Shown piece by piece: positions 1-5,875 of a DNA stretch of 14,392 nt. This DNA comes from Microbacteriaceae bacterium. GTDB lineage: Bacteria > Actinomycetota > Actinomycetes > Actinomycetales > Microbacteriaceae. The position numbers and the translations under genes were made by a program. Each line of letters begins with the position of its first letter. Within the stretch, counting starts at the first letter, position 1. The DNA is taken from positions 1-14,392 of the forward strand of contig JAODAU010000096.1 in the NCBI GenBank assembly GCA_025463615.1. Reading direction: 5' to 3'. Under the pieces are notes generated by a model. The model was not told the origin of the DNA, searched no databases, and saw nothing but the letters and a program-made list of their open reading frames with translations.

Positions 1-746
1 AGATCGTGGAGCTCGTCGCCACCCGCGGCAGCGTGAGCCTGGCCGAGTTCTCGGACGCGCTCGGCGTCTCTGCCGCGACTGTGCGCCGCGACCTGGCGGA
101 CCTCGAGGCCAAGCGGGTGATCGTGCGCACCCACGGCGGTGCGACAGCGATCGAGTCGCTGGCCGAACTGCCCGTCGCGCTGCGCGACTCGCAGTCGCAG
201 GATGCCAAGCGGGCGATAGCCGAACGTCTCGCCAGTCTCATCCCGACCGAGCGCCACGCCGTGGCGATCAGCGGGGGCTCGACGACGGCGATGGCCGCGC
301 GGGCGCTGTCGCGGCATCCGGAGCTCACGATCGTGACCAACTCGCTGAGCATCGCCACGCTGGTGACGGCGTTCCCCAACCTCAAGGTGATCATGACCGG
401 CGGCCTGCTGCGCCCGCAGTCGCTCGAGCTGGTCGGCGTGCTGGCCGAGAACACGTTCAACGCGATCAACGTGGGCACCGCCATCCTGGGCACCGACGGC
501 ATCAGCGCCGAGGGCGGTGTCACCACCCATGACGAGACCGAGGCGCGCACCAACAACGCGATGGTGGCGCACGCCCAGCGCACCATCGTGATCGCCGACG
601 GCTCGAAGGTGGGCCGGCTCACGCTGGCGAAGGTGGCCGACATCGGCGAGATCGACGTCTTCATCACGGACGACCGGGCCGACCCCGCCGAGCTCGAGCG
701 CATCGGCGCGGCGGGCGTCGAGGTGCACGTGGTGGCGCTCGGCTAA
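1..746 (+). CDS. DeoR/GlpR-family transcriptional repressor, 5' truncated by window edge
   Basis: DNA-binding repressor of the DeoR family, which usually controls sugar or polyol catabolic genes and senses a phosphorylated sugar. The visible protein is about 247 residues. It opens directly in the DeoR helix-turn-helix (SVSLAEFSDALGVS, then ATVRRDLADLE) with the family's RTHGGA wing. A DeoRC sugar-phosphate-isomerase-like sensor follows, with SGGSTT, TNSLSIA, MTGG, GTDGIS and ADGSKVG motifs. The frame is open from base 3 (ATC before the GTG at 6). Family members have several more residues ahead of the ELVA segment, so the true start lies upstream of the window and the GTG is probably internal. 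The stop is TAA at 744-746. The next gene begins 74 bases later behind its own operator region, so this is probably the end of a separate unit. Its target genes are not visible. Confidence 0.93.
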   Translation, partial: IVELVATRGSVSLAEFSDALGVSAATVRRDLADLEAKRVIVRTHGGATAIESLAELPVALRDSQSQDAKRAIAERLASLIPTERHAVAISGGSTTAMAARALSRHPELTIVTNSLSIATLVTAFPNLKVIMTGGLLRPQSLELVGVLAENTFNAINVGTAILGTDGISAEGGVTTHDETEARTNNAMVAHAQRTIVIADGSKVGRLTLAKVADIGEIDVFITDDRADPAELERIGAAGVEVHVVALG

Positions 747-748
747 GT

Positions 749-797
749 GGAATTAATTATTCCGCTTCGTGTATGGTCATACGGAATTACTTATTCC
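749..797. promoter_or_regulatory. Paired palindromic operator-like sites before the panE-like/tetR unit
   Basis: Two near-identical 19-base repeats (GGAATTAATTATTCCGCTT at 749-767 and the same with one change at 783-801) contain inverted repeats GGAAT-5-ATTCC at 749-763 and 783-797. The second extends to a 17-base palindrome with CGG/CCG ends. Between them lies GTATG-gt-CATAC (771-782). A -10-like TATGGT is at 772-777, but no convincing -35 is seen. Size, symmetry and position fit TetR-family operators, so the TetR encoded downstream at 1707 is the leading candidate for binding. Binding by the upstream DeoR protein is an alternative. The repeats are seen directly; the protein assignment is inference. 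Confidence 0.6.
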
Positions 798-820
798 GCT
801 TAGCCATCCAAAAGAGTGTC

Positions 821-1699
821 ATGAAGGTTCTCGTCTACGGCGCCGGTGTTCTCGGGAGCCTCTACGCTGCCCGCCTGTTCGAAGCCGGGCACAGCGTGTC
901 GATCGTCGCGCGGGGTGGGCGGCTGGCCGCACTTCGGGAACACGGCATCCAGCTCGCCGAGGTGGGGAGTGCGACCACGAGACGGGTGCCCGTGCCCGCG
1001 GCCGAGCGGCCCGTGGGGAGGTATGACCTGATCCTCGTCTTCGTGCGGTCGCACCAGCTGGCGGCCGTGCTCGAAACGCTGGCCGGGATCGAGGGGGACG
1101 TGCTGTTCCTGCTCAACTGGGCTGGAGGCCCGCAGCCGCTGGTCGACGCGATCGGCCGCGAGCGGGTGCTGCTCGGGTTCGCCAACCAGGGCGGCACGAT
1201 GGAGGGCGAGGTGGTGCGCTACCGGCGACCCTCGGCATTGACCCGCCTGGTGGCGATGCCGATCGGCGAGCTCGACGGGCGCGAGACCCCGCGGCTCGAC
1301 GGGATCCTGCGGATGTTCCGCGCGGCGGGCTTCGCCGCGAATGCCCAGCCGCGAATGGATGCCTGGCTCCGCACGCACGCCGCCTTCGAGGTGCCGCTCG
1401 GGCTCGCGGTCCACACCGCGGGCGGGCCGGAGGCGCTCGCCGGCGACCCGGACGCGGTCCGCCACATGCTGCGCGAGATGCGGCACAACCTCTCGGCGCT
1501 GCAGACGCGGCCGGTGCCGCGGGCCTTCGGCGCGCTGCGGACGCTCCCCGAGGCGGTGCTCGTGCCCGTGCTGCGACGGTTCCTGCGCAGCGCGGCCGCG
1601 GCGCCGCTCACCGCCGCGACGCCGGCGGTCATCGGCGAGCTCGAGCTGCTGGCCGAGCAGCTTCGCGCCGCGGAGGCATCCGCCGCCCCGCGACGATAA
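821..1699 (+). CDS. PanE/ApbA-family ketopantoate reductase-like protein
   Basis: NADPH-dependent reductase of the 2-dehydropantoate 2-reductase (ApbA/PanE) family, 292 residues, a usual family length. It has an N-terminal Rossmann fold with GAGVLG at residues 7-12 directly after the first strand. The middle part LLNWAGGPQPLVDAIG matches the family's Asn-containing segment, and a helical C-terminal domain follows. The segment that normally carries the catalytic Lys (W-K-K/R-context) reads WLRTHAAFEVPL here. The canonical Lys is therefore not evident, and the enzyme may act on another 2-oxo acid or be a paralogue outside pantothenate synthesis. An in-frame ATG at 773 is rejected as the start because it lies inside the operator region; the ATG at 821 begins exactly at the Rossmann strand. 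The ribosome site is weak (AAAGAG). It is followed 7 bases later by the TetR gene, so the two are almost certainly cotranscribed. Confidence 0.85.
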   Translation: MKVLVYGAGVLGSLYAARLFEAGHSVSIVARGGRLAALREHGIQLAEVGSATTRRVPVPAAERPVGRYDLILVFVRSHQLAAVLETLAGIEGDVLFLLNWAGGPQPLVDAIGRERVLLGFANQGGTMEGEVVRYRRPSALTRLVAMPIGELDGRETPRLDGILRMFRAAGFAANAQPRMDAWLRTHAAFEVPLGLAVHTAGGPEALAGDPDAVRHMLREMRHNLSALQTRPVPRAFGALRTLPEAVLVPVLRRFLRSAAAAPLTAATPAVIGELELLAEQLRAAEASAAPRR

Positions 1700-1706
1700 T
1701 GAGTGC

Positions 1707-2339
1707 ATGCCAACCGACGAGCGCGTGCGCCGCAGAGACGCCGCGCTGAACAACGAGCGGCTCGTGCAGGCGGCCCGCGAGGTGTTCGCCACGCGAGGCC
1801 TGTCGGCGACGCTCGAGGACATCGCCAAACACGCGGGCGTCGGCGTCGGCACGATCTACCGCAACTTCGCCAGCAAGCGCGAGATTGTCGAGACCCTCTA
1901 CGACTCGGCGATGGATGCGGTGGTCGCCGAGGTGCGGGCGGCAGCCGAGATCGAGGACCCCTGGCTCGCCATCGTCGCGTTCTTCGAGGGCACGGCGGCG
2001 CAGCAGGCACGGGATCGCGGCCTCTGCGAGCTGCTCCTGGGCCGCGGCGACGTCGGCCTCCCCGAGGGCACGGCGGCGGAGATCGTCGCCACGCTGAGCC
2101 AGCTCTTCGACCGGGCTGCCGCAGCCGGCGTGCTGCGCGCCGGCGTGAGCTTCACCGATGCCTGGCCGATCTTCGCCATGCTCTACGGCATCTACGGTCT
2201 GAGCGACGAGAGCCTCGACCTGTGGCGCCGCTACCTCGCCCTGCTGCTCGACGGCCTGCGCGCCAACGGCCGGCCGGCCCTGCCCGTGCACGCGCTGGAT
2301 GCCGCGGCATTCGCGAGCGCGCTCGGCGCGGCCGGCTGA
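1707..2339 (+). CDS. TetR-family transcriptional regulator (SbtR-like C-terminal half)
   Basis: One-component repressor of 210 residues. The N-terminal TetR helix-turn-helix runs over roughly residues 15-65: ERLVQAAREVF, LEDIAKHAGVGVGTIYRNF, then SKREIVETLY. The C-terminal ligand/dimer domain contains FFEGTAAQQARDRGLCELLL, resembling the SbtR-like C-terminal group. The start ATG at 1707 lies 7 bases after the reductase stop, giving a two-gene unit. Because this is the only complete repressor of the unit, it is the natural candidate for binding the paired palindromes at 749-797 and repressing itself and the reductase. The ligand is unknown and may relate to the reductase's substrate (inference). 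The gene ends 7 bases before the convergent minus-strand gene ending at 2347. Confidence 0.93.
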   Translation: MPTDERVRRRDAALNNERLVQAAREVFATRGLSATLEDIAKHAGVGVGTIYRNFASKREIVETLYDSAMDAVVAEVRAAAEIEDPWLAIVAFFEGTAAQQARDRGLCELLLGRGDVGLPEGTAAEIVATLSQLFDRAAAAGVLRAGVSFTDAWPIFAMLYGIYGLSDESLDLWRRYLALLLDGLRANGRPALPVHALDAAAFASALGAAG

Positions 2340-2346
2340 CGCACCG

Positions 2347-2979
2347 CTACGAATTCGCAGGCAGCCACTCGGCGAGAAGGGTCTCGAAGATGGTCGCGCC
2401 CTCGGAGGGGATGAGCGTGTGCGGGCCGGGGATGGCGCCGAAGTAGAGCGCCGTCTCGTCGGTCACCACGGTGCGGGGGTCGTTGCGGAACGTGAGCCCC
2501 GCGCGCACGAAGTCGGCCAGGCCCATGACCTCGGGGCCGGCGATCTCGACGGTTCCGTTGAGCGGTGTGCCCTCGGCGACGCTGGCTACCTCGGTGGCGA
2601 CATCCGCGGCGGCGATCGGCTGCACCGGGCCGTTGGGCAGGCGCACCTCGTCGCCGACCGTGGAGCTGGCGGCGATGCCGGTGATGAACTCGAAGAACTG
2701 GGTGGCGTGGATGAGCGTGTACGGAATGCCGGACGCCTTGATCAGCTTCTCTTGCTCCACCTTCGCCTTCATGTAGCCGGAGTCGACGAGGCGGTCGCTC
2801 CCGACGACGGACAGGGCCACGTAGTGCCCGACGCCCGCAGCCTTTGCCGCCGCGATGAGGTTGGTGGTGGATGTGACGAAGAACGTCATGACGTCGGCGT
2901 CATCGAAGAAGGCGGCGGTCACCGTCTCCACGATCGCGTCGATGTCGGCGGGGCCGGCCTGGCGGGCCTGAATGGTCAT
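2347..2979 (-). CDS. Chimeric protein: GNAT N-terminal stub joined to truncated NmrA-like NAD(P)-binding protein
   Basis: From about residue 28 (ADVMTFF) to the end, the 210-residue product follows the NmrA-like atypical SDR family: TSTTNLIAAAKAAGV, HYVALSVVGSDRL, DSGYMKAK, ASGIPYTLIHATQFFEF, QPIAAADVA, EIAGPE. Those proteins are usually about 250 residues and begin with a GxxGxxG dinucleotide-binding strand, which is absent. The first ~27 residues (MTIQARQAGPADIDAIVET, then VTAAFFDD) instead look like the opening strand and helix of a GNAT acetyltransferase. The junction falls near 2893-2907, where GNAT FFDD and NmrA F-E/D-D-A-D-V would share a short TTCGA-GAC homology. Without the nucleotide site, catalysis is doubtful, so this may be an expressed relic. 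It lies 20 bases downstream of the lipoprotein gene on the same strand. Confidence 0.75.
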   Translation of the reverse strand: MTIQARQAGPADIDAIVETVTAAFFDDADVMTFFVTSTTNLIAAAKAAGVGHYVALSVVGSDRLVDSGYMKAKVEQEKLIKASGIPYTLIHATQFFEFITGIAASSTVGDEVRLPNGPVQPIAAADVATEVASVAEGTPLNGTVEIAGPEVMGLADFVRAGLTFRNDPRTVVTDETALYFGAIPGPHTLIPSEGATIFETLLAEWLPANS

Positions 2980-2985
2980 GGGCTC

Positions 2986-2991
2986 AGGATA
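2986..2991 (-). promoter_or_regulatory. Possible leaderless -10 element for the chimeric gene
   Basis: On the minus strand TATCCT is followed by exactly 6 bases and then the ATG at 2979. This is the spacing seen in actinobacterial leaderless transcripts (TANNNT, 6-7 bases, start codon). No good ribosome site precedes the ATG, which supports leaderless initiation. Read-through from the lipoprotein gene 20 bases upstream is the alternative. Confidence 0.35.
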
Positions 2992-2999
2992 TTGCGCGC

Positions 3000-3506
3000 C
3001 TACGGCATTGCGACCAGGCCAGTTGAGCCCGCCAGACCCGGATGCTCGTGGATCTTGCCGACCAGGGCCAAGGATGGGGCGGCAGGGGTGAACACGATGA
3101 TGGCGCCGCGTGCGCCGCAGGTCAGAACTGCGCCGTTGCCCTCGACACTCGCGGCTTTACCGATGTGCCGAGTGGCGCCCGCCCACGCGGGCGGCGACAC
3201 CAGATCGCCGCTTTTTACGGGCCGACGGATTGTCATCGCGAATTGAGCCGACGCGTTCGTGACGGCCAAGGCGCAGGTCGTGCCGTCAAAAGCGAGGGCG
3301 AAGCTCAGGCCGGCCGAGGTCCCGCTCGCGATCACGCGTCCACGCAGATTCAGCGGCAGCGCGCTCACCAGCTCTGGCGGCGCATCGACCAGCTGGACCG
3401 GACTTGGCGAACTCGATGGCACGCGCACGGTCGGCGTGCAGGCGGAGAGGGCGCCGAGTGTCACGGCTACAAGAGAAGCGGTCGCGACGATTCGGCGCTG
3501 CCGCAT
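3000..3506 (-). CDS. Small predicted lipoprotein of unknown function
   Basis: A protein of 168 residues with a lipoprotein signal: MRQRR, then a hydrophobic stretch from about residue 6 to 20, and a lipobox LSAC with the lipidated Cys at 23. A short Ser/Pro linker (SSSPSP) and a globular extracytoplasmic part follow. That part has two further cysteines (GTTCALAV and VLTCGARG), which could form a disulfide. No family is recognised. The ATG at 3506 is chosen over the longer frame starting at 3608 because it puts the signal peptide at the N-terminus and has a good ribosome site (GGGGAG, about 8 bases upstream). The palindrome-rich region 3551-3625 lies upstream and may drive it. The chimeric gene follows 20 bases downstream. 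Confidence 0.8.
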   Translation of the reverse strand: MRQRRIVATASLVAVTLGALSACTPTVRVPSSSPSPVQLVDAPPELVSALPLNLRGRVIASGTSAGLSFALAFDGTTCALAVTNASAQFAMTIRRPVKSGDLVSPPAWAGATRHIGKAASVEGNGAVLTCGARGAIIVFTPAAPSLALVGKIHEHPGLAGSTGLVAMP

Positions 3507-3550
3507 GCGGTACTCCCCAGGACAGGTGCGGGCGGATGACTGGGCACCTG

Positions 3551-3625
3551 ACCTTGCCCTTTCATAAGGTATCTCACAGTGAGGTATTAATACCCTAGTA
3601 GGGTGCATACCCCACGCACGGGGGT
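3551..3625. promoter_or_regulatory. Palindrome-dense divergent control region with CsoR-like boxes
   Basis: This AT-richer spacer between the minus lipoprotein gene and the plus NERD gene holds a run of overlapping dyads. They are ACCTT-10-AAGGT (3551-3570), CTCAC-a-GTGAG (3573-3583), perfect GGTATTAATACC (3583-3594), ACCCTA-g-TAGGGT (3592-3604) and ATACCCC with GGGGGT (3607-3625). The last two have the G/C-tract with A/T flank layout of CsoR/RcnR-family operators (ATACCC...GGGT), but no such regulator gene is in view. A -10-like TAGCCT at 3650-3655 could serve the plus gene. The dyads are seen directly; the regulator family is inference. Confidence 0.5.
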
Positions 3626-3672
3626 GAGATTTCCCCGACTTAGCCGCGCTAGCCTCGGAGCCGGGGGACCCA

Positions 3673-4446
3673 ATGCGCGAGATGCAGCTTCGCTACGCCG
3701 GCACGTGCCGCACCTGCTCGGCCGAGCTGCCGGCGGGAACGCGCGCGTCATACGACGGCGACACCAAGACGGTGAGCTGCCTGACGTGTCTGAACGACGA
3801 GGTCTTCAGTGGGGTCGCCGGCGCCTCCGCGCAGCGGGAGTTCGAACGGCGGAAGACTTCGCGCGAGACGCGGATTCGCGAGTCTCACCCGATCCTCGGC
3901 GGCGCCATCCTCGCGCTCAGCGACGACCCGCAGAGCACGCGCGCCTGGGCGACCGGCGCTCGCGGCGAGGAGCTGCTCGGGCAGCGGCTCGACACCCTTG
4001 TCAGCGGCGGGGTGCGCGTGCTTCACGACCGCCGCATCCCGCGAACCAACGCCAACATCGACCACATTGCCATCGGCCCCTCCGGCATCTTCGTGATCGA
4101 CGCGAAACGTTACGCCGGGCGGCCGAGCCTGCGGGTCGAAGGCGGCATCATCCGTCCGCGGGTCGAGAAGCTGATCGTCGGTTCCCGTGACTGCACCAAG
4201 CTCGTCGCCGGCGTGCTCAAGCAGGTGAACCTGGTCGTCGCCGCGGTTCCGGACGTGCCGGTGCTCGGGATGCTGTGCTTCGTCGAGGCGGACTGGCCGC
4301 TGTTCGGCGGCGATTTCAGCATCGGTGGCGTGCGAGTTCTCTGGCCTCGGAAAGCCGCCGAGCAGGTCGCGAGGGCGGGAACCGTGGATGGGGCCGCCAT
4401 CGACCGCATCCACCGCACCCTGGCCGCGGCCTTCCCGCCTGCCTAG
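3673..4446 (+). CDS. Zinc-ribbon plus NERD (nuclease-related) domain protein
   Basis: A 257-residue cytoplasmic protein. Residues 12-39 form a CxxC-20-CxxC zinc ribbon (C12, C15, C36, C39). A charged linker follows (about 51-90), then a NERD domain (about 92-200) related to PD-(D/E)xK nucleases. Candidate active-site residues are E99/E100 in GARGEELLG, D130 in NIDHIAIGPSG, and D143-A-K145 in FVIDAKRY. The C-terminal part (WPLFGGDFSIGGVRVLWP) completes the fold. The family is inferred to act on DNA, and the zinc ribbon may help bind nucleic acid. The start ATG at 3673 has GGGGGA just upstream; ATG at 3682 is an in-frame alternative. It is transcribed away from the palindrome cluster and followed 110 bases later by a small membrane protein gene. 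No partner gene defines its role. Confidence 0.85.
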   Translation: MREMQLRYAGTCRTCSAELPAGTRASYDGDTKTVSCLTCLNDEVFSGVAGASAQREFERRKTSRETRIRESHPILGGAILALSDDPQSTRAWATGARGEELLGQRLDTLVSGGVRVLHDRRIPRTNANIDHIAIGPSGIFVIDAKRYAGRPSLRVEGGIIRPRVEKLIVGSRDCTKLVAGVLKQVNLVVAAVPDVPVLGMLCFVEADWPLFGGDFSIGGVRVLWPRKAAEQVARAGTVDGAAIDRIHRTLAAAFPPA

Positions 4447-4556
4447 CTCATGCCCAGCCGCCGTTGCTACCGTTGACCCCAGGCCCCGACCCATCGACGG
4501 TCTCTGGACGAGCGGCAGCGTACCCGGTGTGACGACGGTGCCACGAGGAGACAATC

Positions 4557-4811
4557 GTGGGAATCGTCATCCAGATCGTGGGCTCGCTGCTGGTGCTCGC
4601 CGGCTTCGCCCTTGCGCAGTTCGGCGTGCTCGACCTGCGCTCGCGGCTCTACCTGGTGCTGAACACGGTCGGATCGGGCATCCTCGCGGGTGACGCGATC
4701 CTCGAGCGGCAGTGGGGGTTCCTGCTGCTCGAAGGCGTGTGGGCGATCGTGTCTGCGGTGGGGCTGGTGATGGTCCTGCGGGGCAGGTCAACCGGCGTTG
4801 GCATGCACTGA
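4557..4811 (+). CDS. Small CBU_0592-like membrane protein
   Basis: An 84-residue protein. The N-terminal hydrophobic segment IQIVGSLLVLAGFALAQFG, the central segment YLVLNTVGSGILAGDAILE and the C-terminal LLEGVWAIVSAVGLVMVL give about three membrane passes. The ERQWGFLLLEGVWA signature and overall size match the CBU_0592 small membrane-protein family, whose function is unknown. The GTG start at 4557 is supported by GAGGAG at 4545-4550 with 6-base spacing. The gene is followed within a few bases by an intrinsic terminator. The 110 bases before it contain TTGACC (4473-4478), but no matching -10 is convincing. Confidence 0.85.
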   Translation: MGIVIQIVGSLLVLAGFALAQFGVLDLRSRLYLVLNTVGSGILAGDAILERQWGFLLLEGVWAIVSAVGLVMVLRGRSTGVGMH

Positions 4812-4814
4812 CCG

Positions 4815-4840
4815 GGTCGGTAGACCGATCATTCTTTTTT
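4815..4840 (+). terminator. Intrinsic terminator after the CBU_0592-like gene
   Basis: The stem GGTCGG (4815-4820) pairs with CCGATC (4825-4830) around a TAGA loop, with one G-T wobble, and is followed directly by ATTCTTTTTT (4831-4840). It begins 3 bases after the TGA at 4809-4811. The long T-run is exceptional in this GC-rich window and isolates the downstream operon from read-through. Confidence 0.75.
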
Positions 4841-4861
4841 GCATAGGAAGTTCTAAGAGGA

Positions 4862-4870
4862 TGCTATGTT
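4862..4870 (+). promoter_or_regulatory. Extended -10 promoter of the five-gene export operon
   Basis: TGC-TATGTT is an extended -10 element (TGn plus TATGTT). A TTGCAT at 4839-4844 sits 20 bases upstream, which is long for a -35, so the extended -10 probably carries the promoter. CATAG/CTATG arms (4842-4846, 4864-4868) and the palindrome CGTTAACG (4873-4880) flank it and could be regulatory. It lies between the terminator and the start at 4919, giving a leader of roughly 40 bases. Confidence 0.5.
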
Positions 4871-4918
4871 TACGTTAACGGTCGAGCACTGGCTCGTCAT
4901 ACGTTCGGAGGTCGCGCA

Positions 4919-5338
4919 ATGAGAGTTCGTTCGAAAATCACTGCCGCGCTGGCAACAGCAGCTCTGCTCGCCGTCGGTTCCGGAGTGGTGACGGCTCAGG
5001 CCGCCTCGGTCACGACGAGCGGCACCATGAGCTGCGCCGGCGCGGAGACGCATTTCACGGTCATCCGCGCGAAGGCGGCGAACGGCGCGTTCCAGTACCA
5101 GCTGGCGCATGACGCGGGAAGCACGTTTGGCACCCATGGCATCCAGCTGGGCGTCCAGATCGTCTCGACGGGCGCTGAACTCGCGAAGGCGACGATGACG
5201 CTCGCGCCTCCCGCGCACCCCTTCGGCAACCTCGGCGGATCGTCATACCTCACGGGCACTCAATTCCGGCTCTACGGCAACATGTTTGCTTCGAATGGCG
5301 CCTGCGACAACACATTCGACGGAACCCTCTTCTACTAG
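4919..5338 (+). CDS. Secreted two-cysteine protein of unknown function
   Basis: A 139-residue exported protein. Basic MRVRSK, a hydrophobic core AALATAALLAVGSGVV and a cleavage region TAQAA-S predict signal peptidase I cleavage near residue 28-29, leaving about 110 residues. The mature chain has only two cysteines, C39 (TMSCAG) and C129 (GACDN), near its two ends. That suggests a disulfide closing a beta-rich, Gly/Thr/Phe/Tyr-rich domain ending in DGTLFY. The ribosome site GGAGG (4907-4911) is strong, with 7-base spacing. It is the first gene of the operon leading to a MacAB-like transporter and is therefore a candidate cargo, effector or sensor of that system (inference). Lactococcin-972-type bacteriocins are found beside similar transporters, but their W/Y-rich pattern is not seen here. 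Confidence 0.8.
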   Translation: MRVRSKITAALATAALLAVGSGVVTAQAASVTTSGTMSCAGAETHFTVIRAKAANGAFQYQLAHDAGSTFGTHGIQLGVQIVSTGAELAKATMTLAPPAHPFGNLGGSSYLTGTQFRLYGNMFASNGACDNTFDGTLFY

Positions 5339-5359
5339 GAAGTCGACCCTTCGCCTGTG

Positions 5360-5875
5360 ATGTCGCTCATTTCTCGCAGCCGAAGGGGCACCGTCGGCGC
5401 TGCCGCGGCGATCATCGTCGTGGCGACGCTGGCGGGGTGTTCCACCCGCTCCGCTGACACGAGCCCGAGCTCTCCCGCGGATGTTCCCGCACCCTCCCAG
5501 ACTGTCACCGGCGTTGCGGGGGCACGGGCAGAGTATGACGCCGCGACTAAGAAATACGCGCTGCCCGAAGGCTTCACCTATCCGCCGGCGCCCTATAGCG
5601 ACTCGAGCGGCAACTACGAGGCCGGATATGGGGAAAGCGACGCAGTCCGCTTCTGGAACTGCGCGTGGGGCAAGACCTACATCAAGCTGAGAACCGTTGA
5701 TCCGGCCGCGGCGGACAACGCCCTGACCCAGTACGCGGCGCTCGAGAACACCCCGACCTGGTCGAAAGCGCTCGACCCCGAGAGCATCCAGAAGCCGTTC
5801 CTCGCCTCGATCGAGAGCGCGAAGCTCGGGGATCCCTCCGCGATCGCCAACGAGATGCAGATCAATTGCCCGTGA
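5360..5875 (+). CDS. Predicted lipoprotein of unknown function in the export operon
   Basis: A 171-residue lipoprotein. After RSRRG, the hydrophobic segment AAAAIIVVATLAGC carries a lipobox (LAGC, Cys 27 from this start), followed by a Ser/Pro/Thr-rich tether. The globular part has YALPEGFTYPPAPY, then an aromatic FWNCAWGKTYIKL region, a helical middle and a C-terminal INCP. The two non-lipid cysteines (WNCAW and INCP) could pair. No named family is recognised, though the Pro-rich opening plus CAW plus terminal Cys layout resembles uncharacterised actinobacterial proteins beside ABC exporters. GTG at 5357 and ATG at 5360 are adjacent candidates and ATG is preferred. There is no clear ribosome site (AGGAAG is about 17 bases away), so translation may depend on the preceding gene 21 bases upstream. 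Its TGA overlaps the next GTG. Confidence 0.8.
   Translation: MSLISRSRRGTVGAAAAIIVVATLAGCSTRSADTSPSSPADVPAPSQTVTGVAGARAEYDAATKKYALPEGFTYPPAPYSDSSGNYEAGYGESDAVRFWNCAWGKTYIKLRTVDPAAADNALTQYAALENTPTWSKALDPESIQKPFLASIESAKLGDPSAIANEMQINCP

Noticed and set aside
773..820. In-frame ATG at 773 extending the PanE-like protein by 16 residues
   Set aside because: It falls between the two operator palindromes and overlaps the -10-like TATGGT; the added residues have no family counterpart, and the Rossmann strand begins at 821.
800..2291. Long minus-strand frames opposite the reductase and TetR genes
   Set aside because: They are GC-driven shadows; their translations are Arg/Pro-rich low-complexity without family motifs, while the plus-strand frames have clear domains.
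3507..3608. Longer start (3608) for the minus-strand lipoprotein
   Set aside because: It would put about 34 polar residues ahead of the signal peptide and place coding sequence over the palindromes; the ATG at 3506 has a good GGGGAG site.
4919..5338. Lactococcin-972-type bacteriocin identity for the secreted protein
   Set aside because: The transporter context is suggestive, but the characteristic aromatic/Gly repeat pattern is not seen and two cysteines are present; left as unknown.
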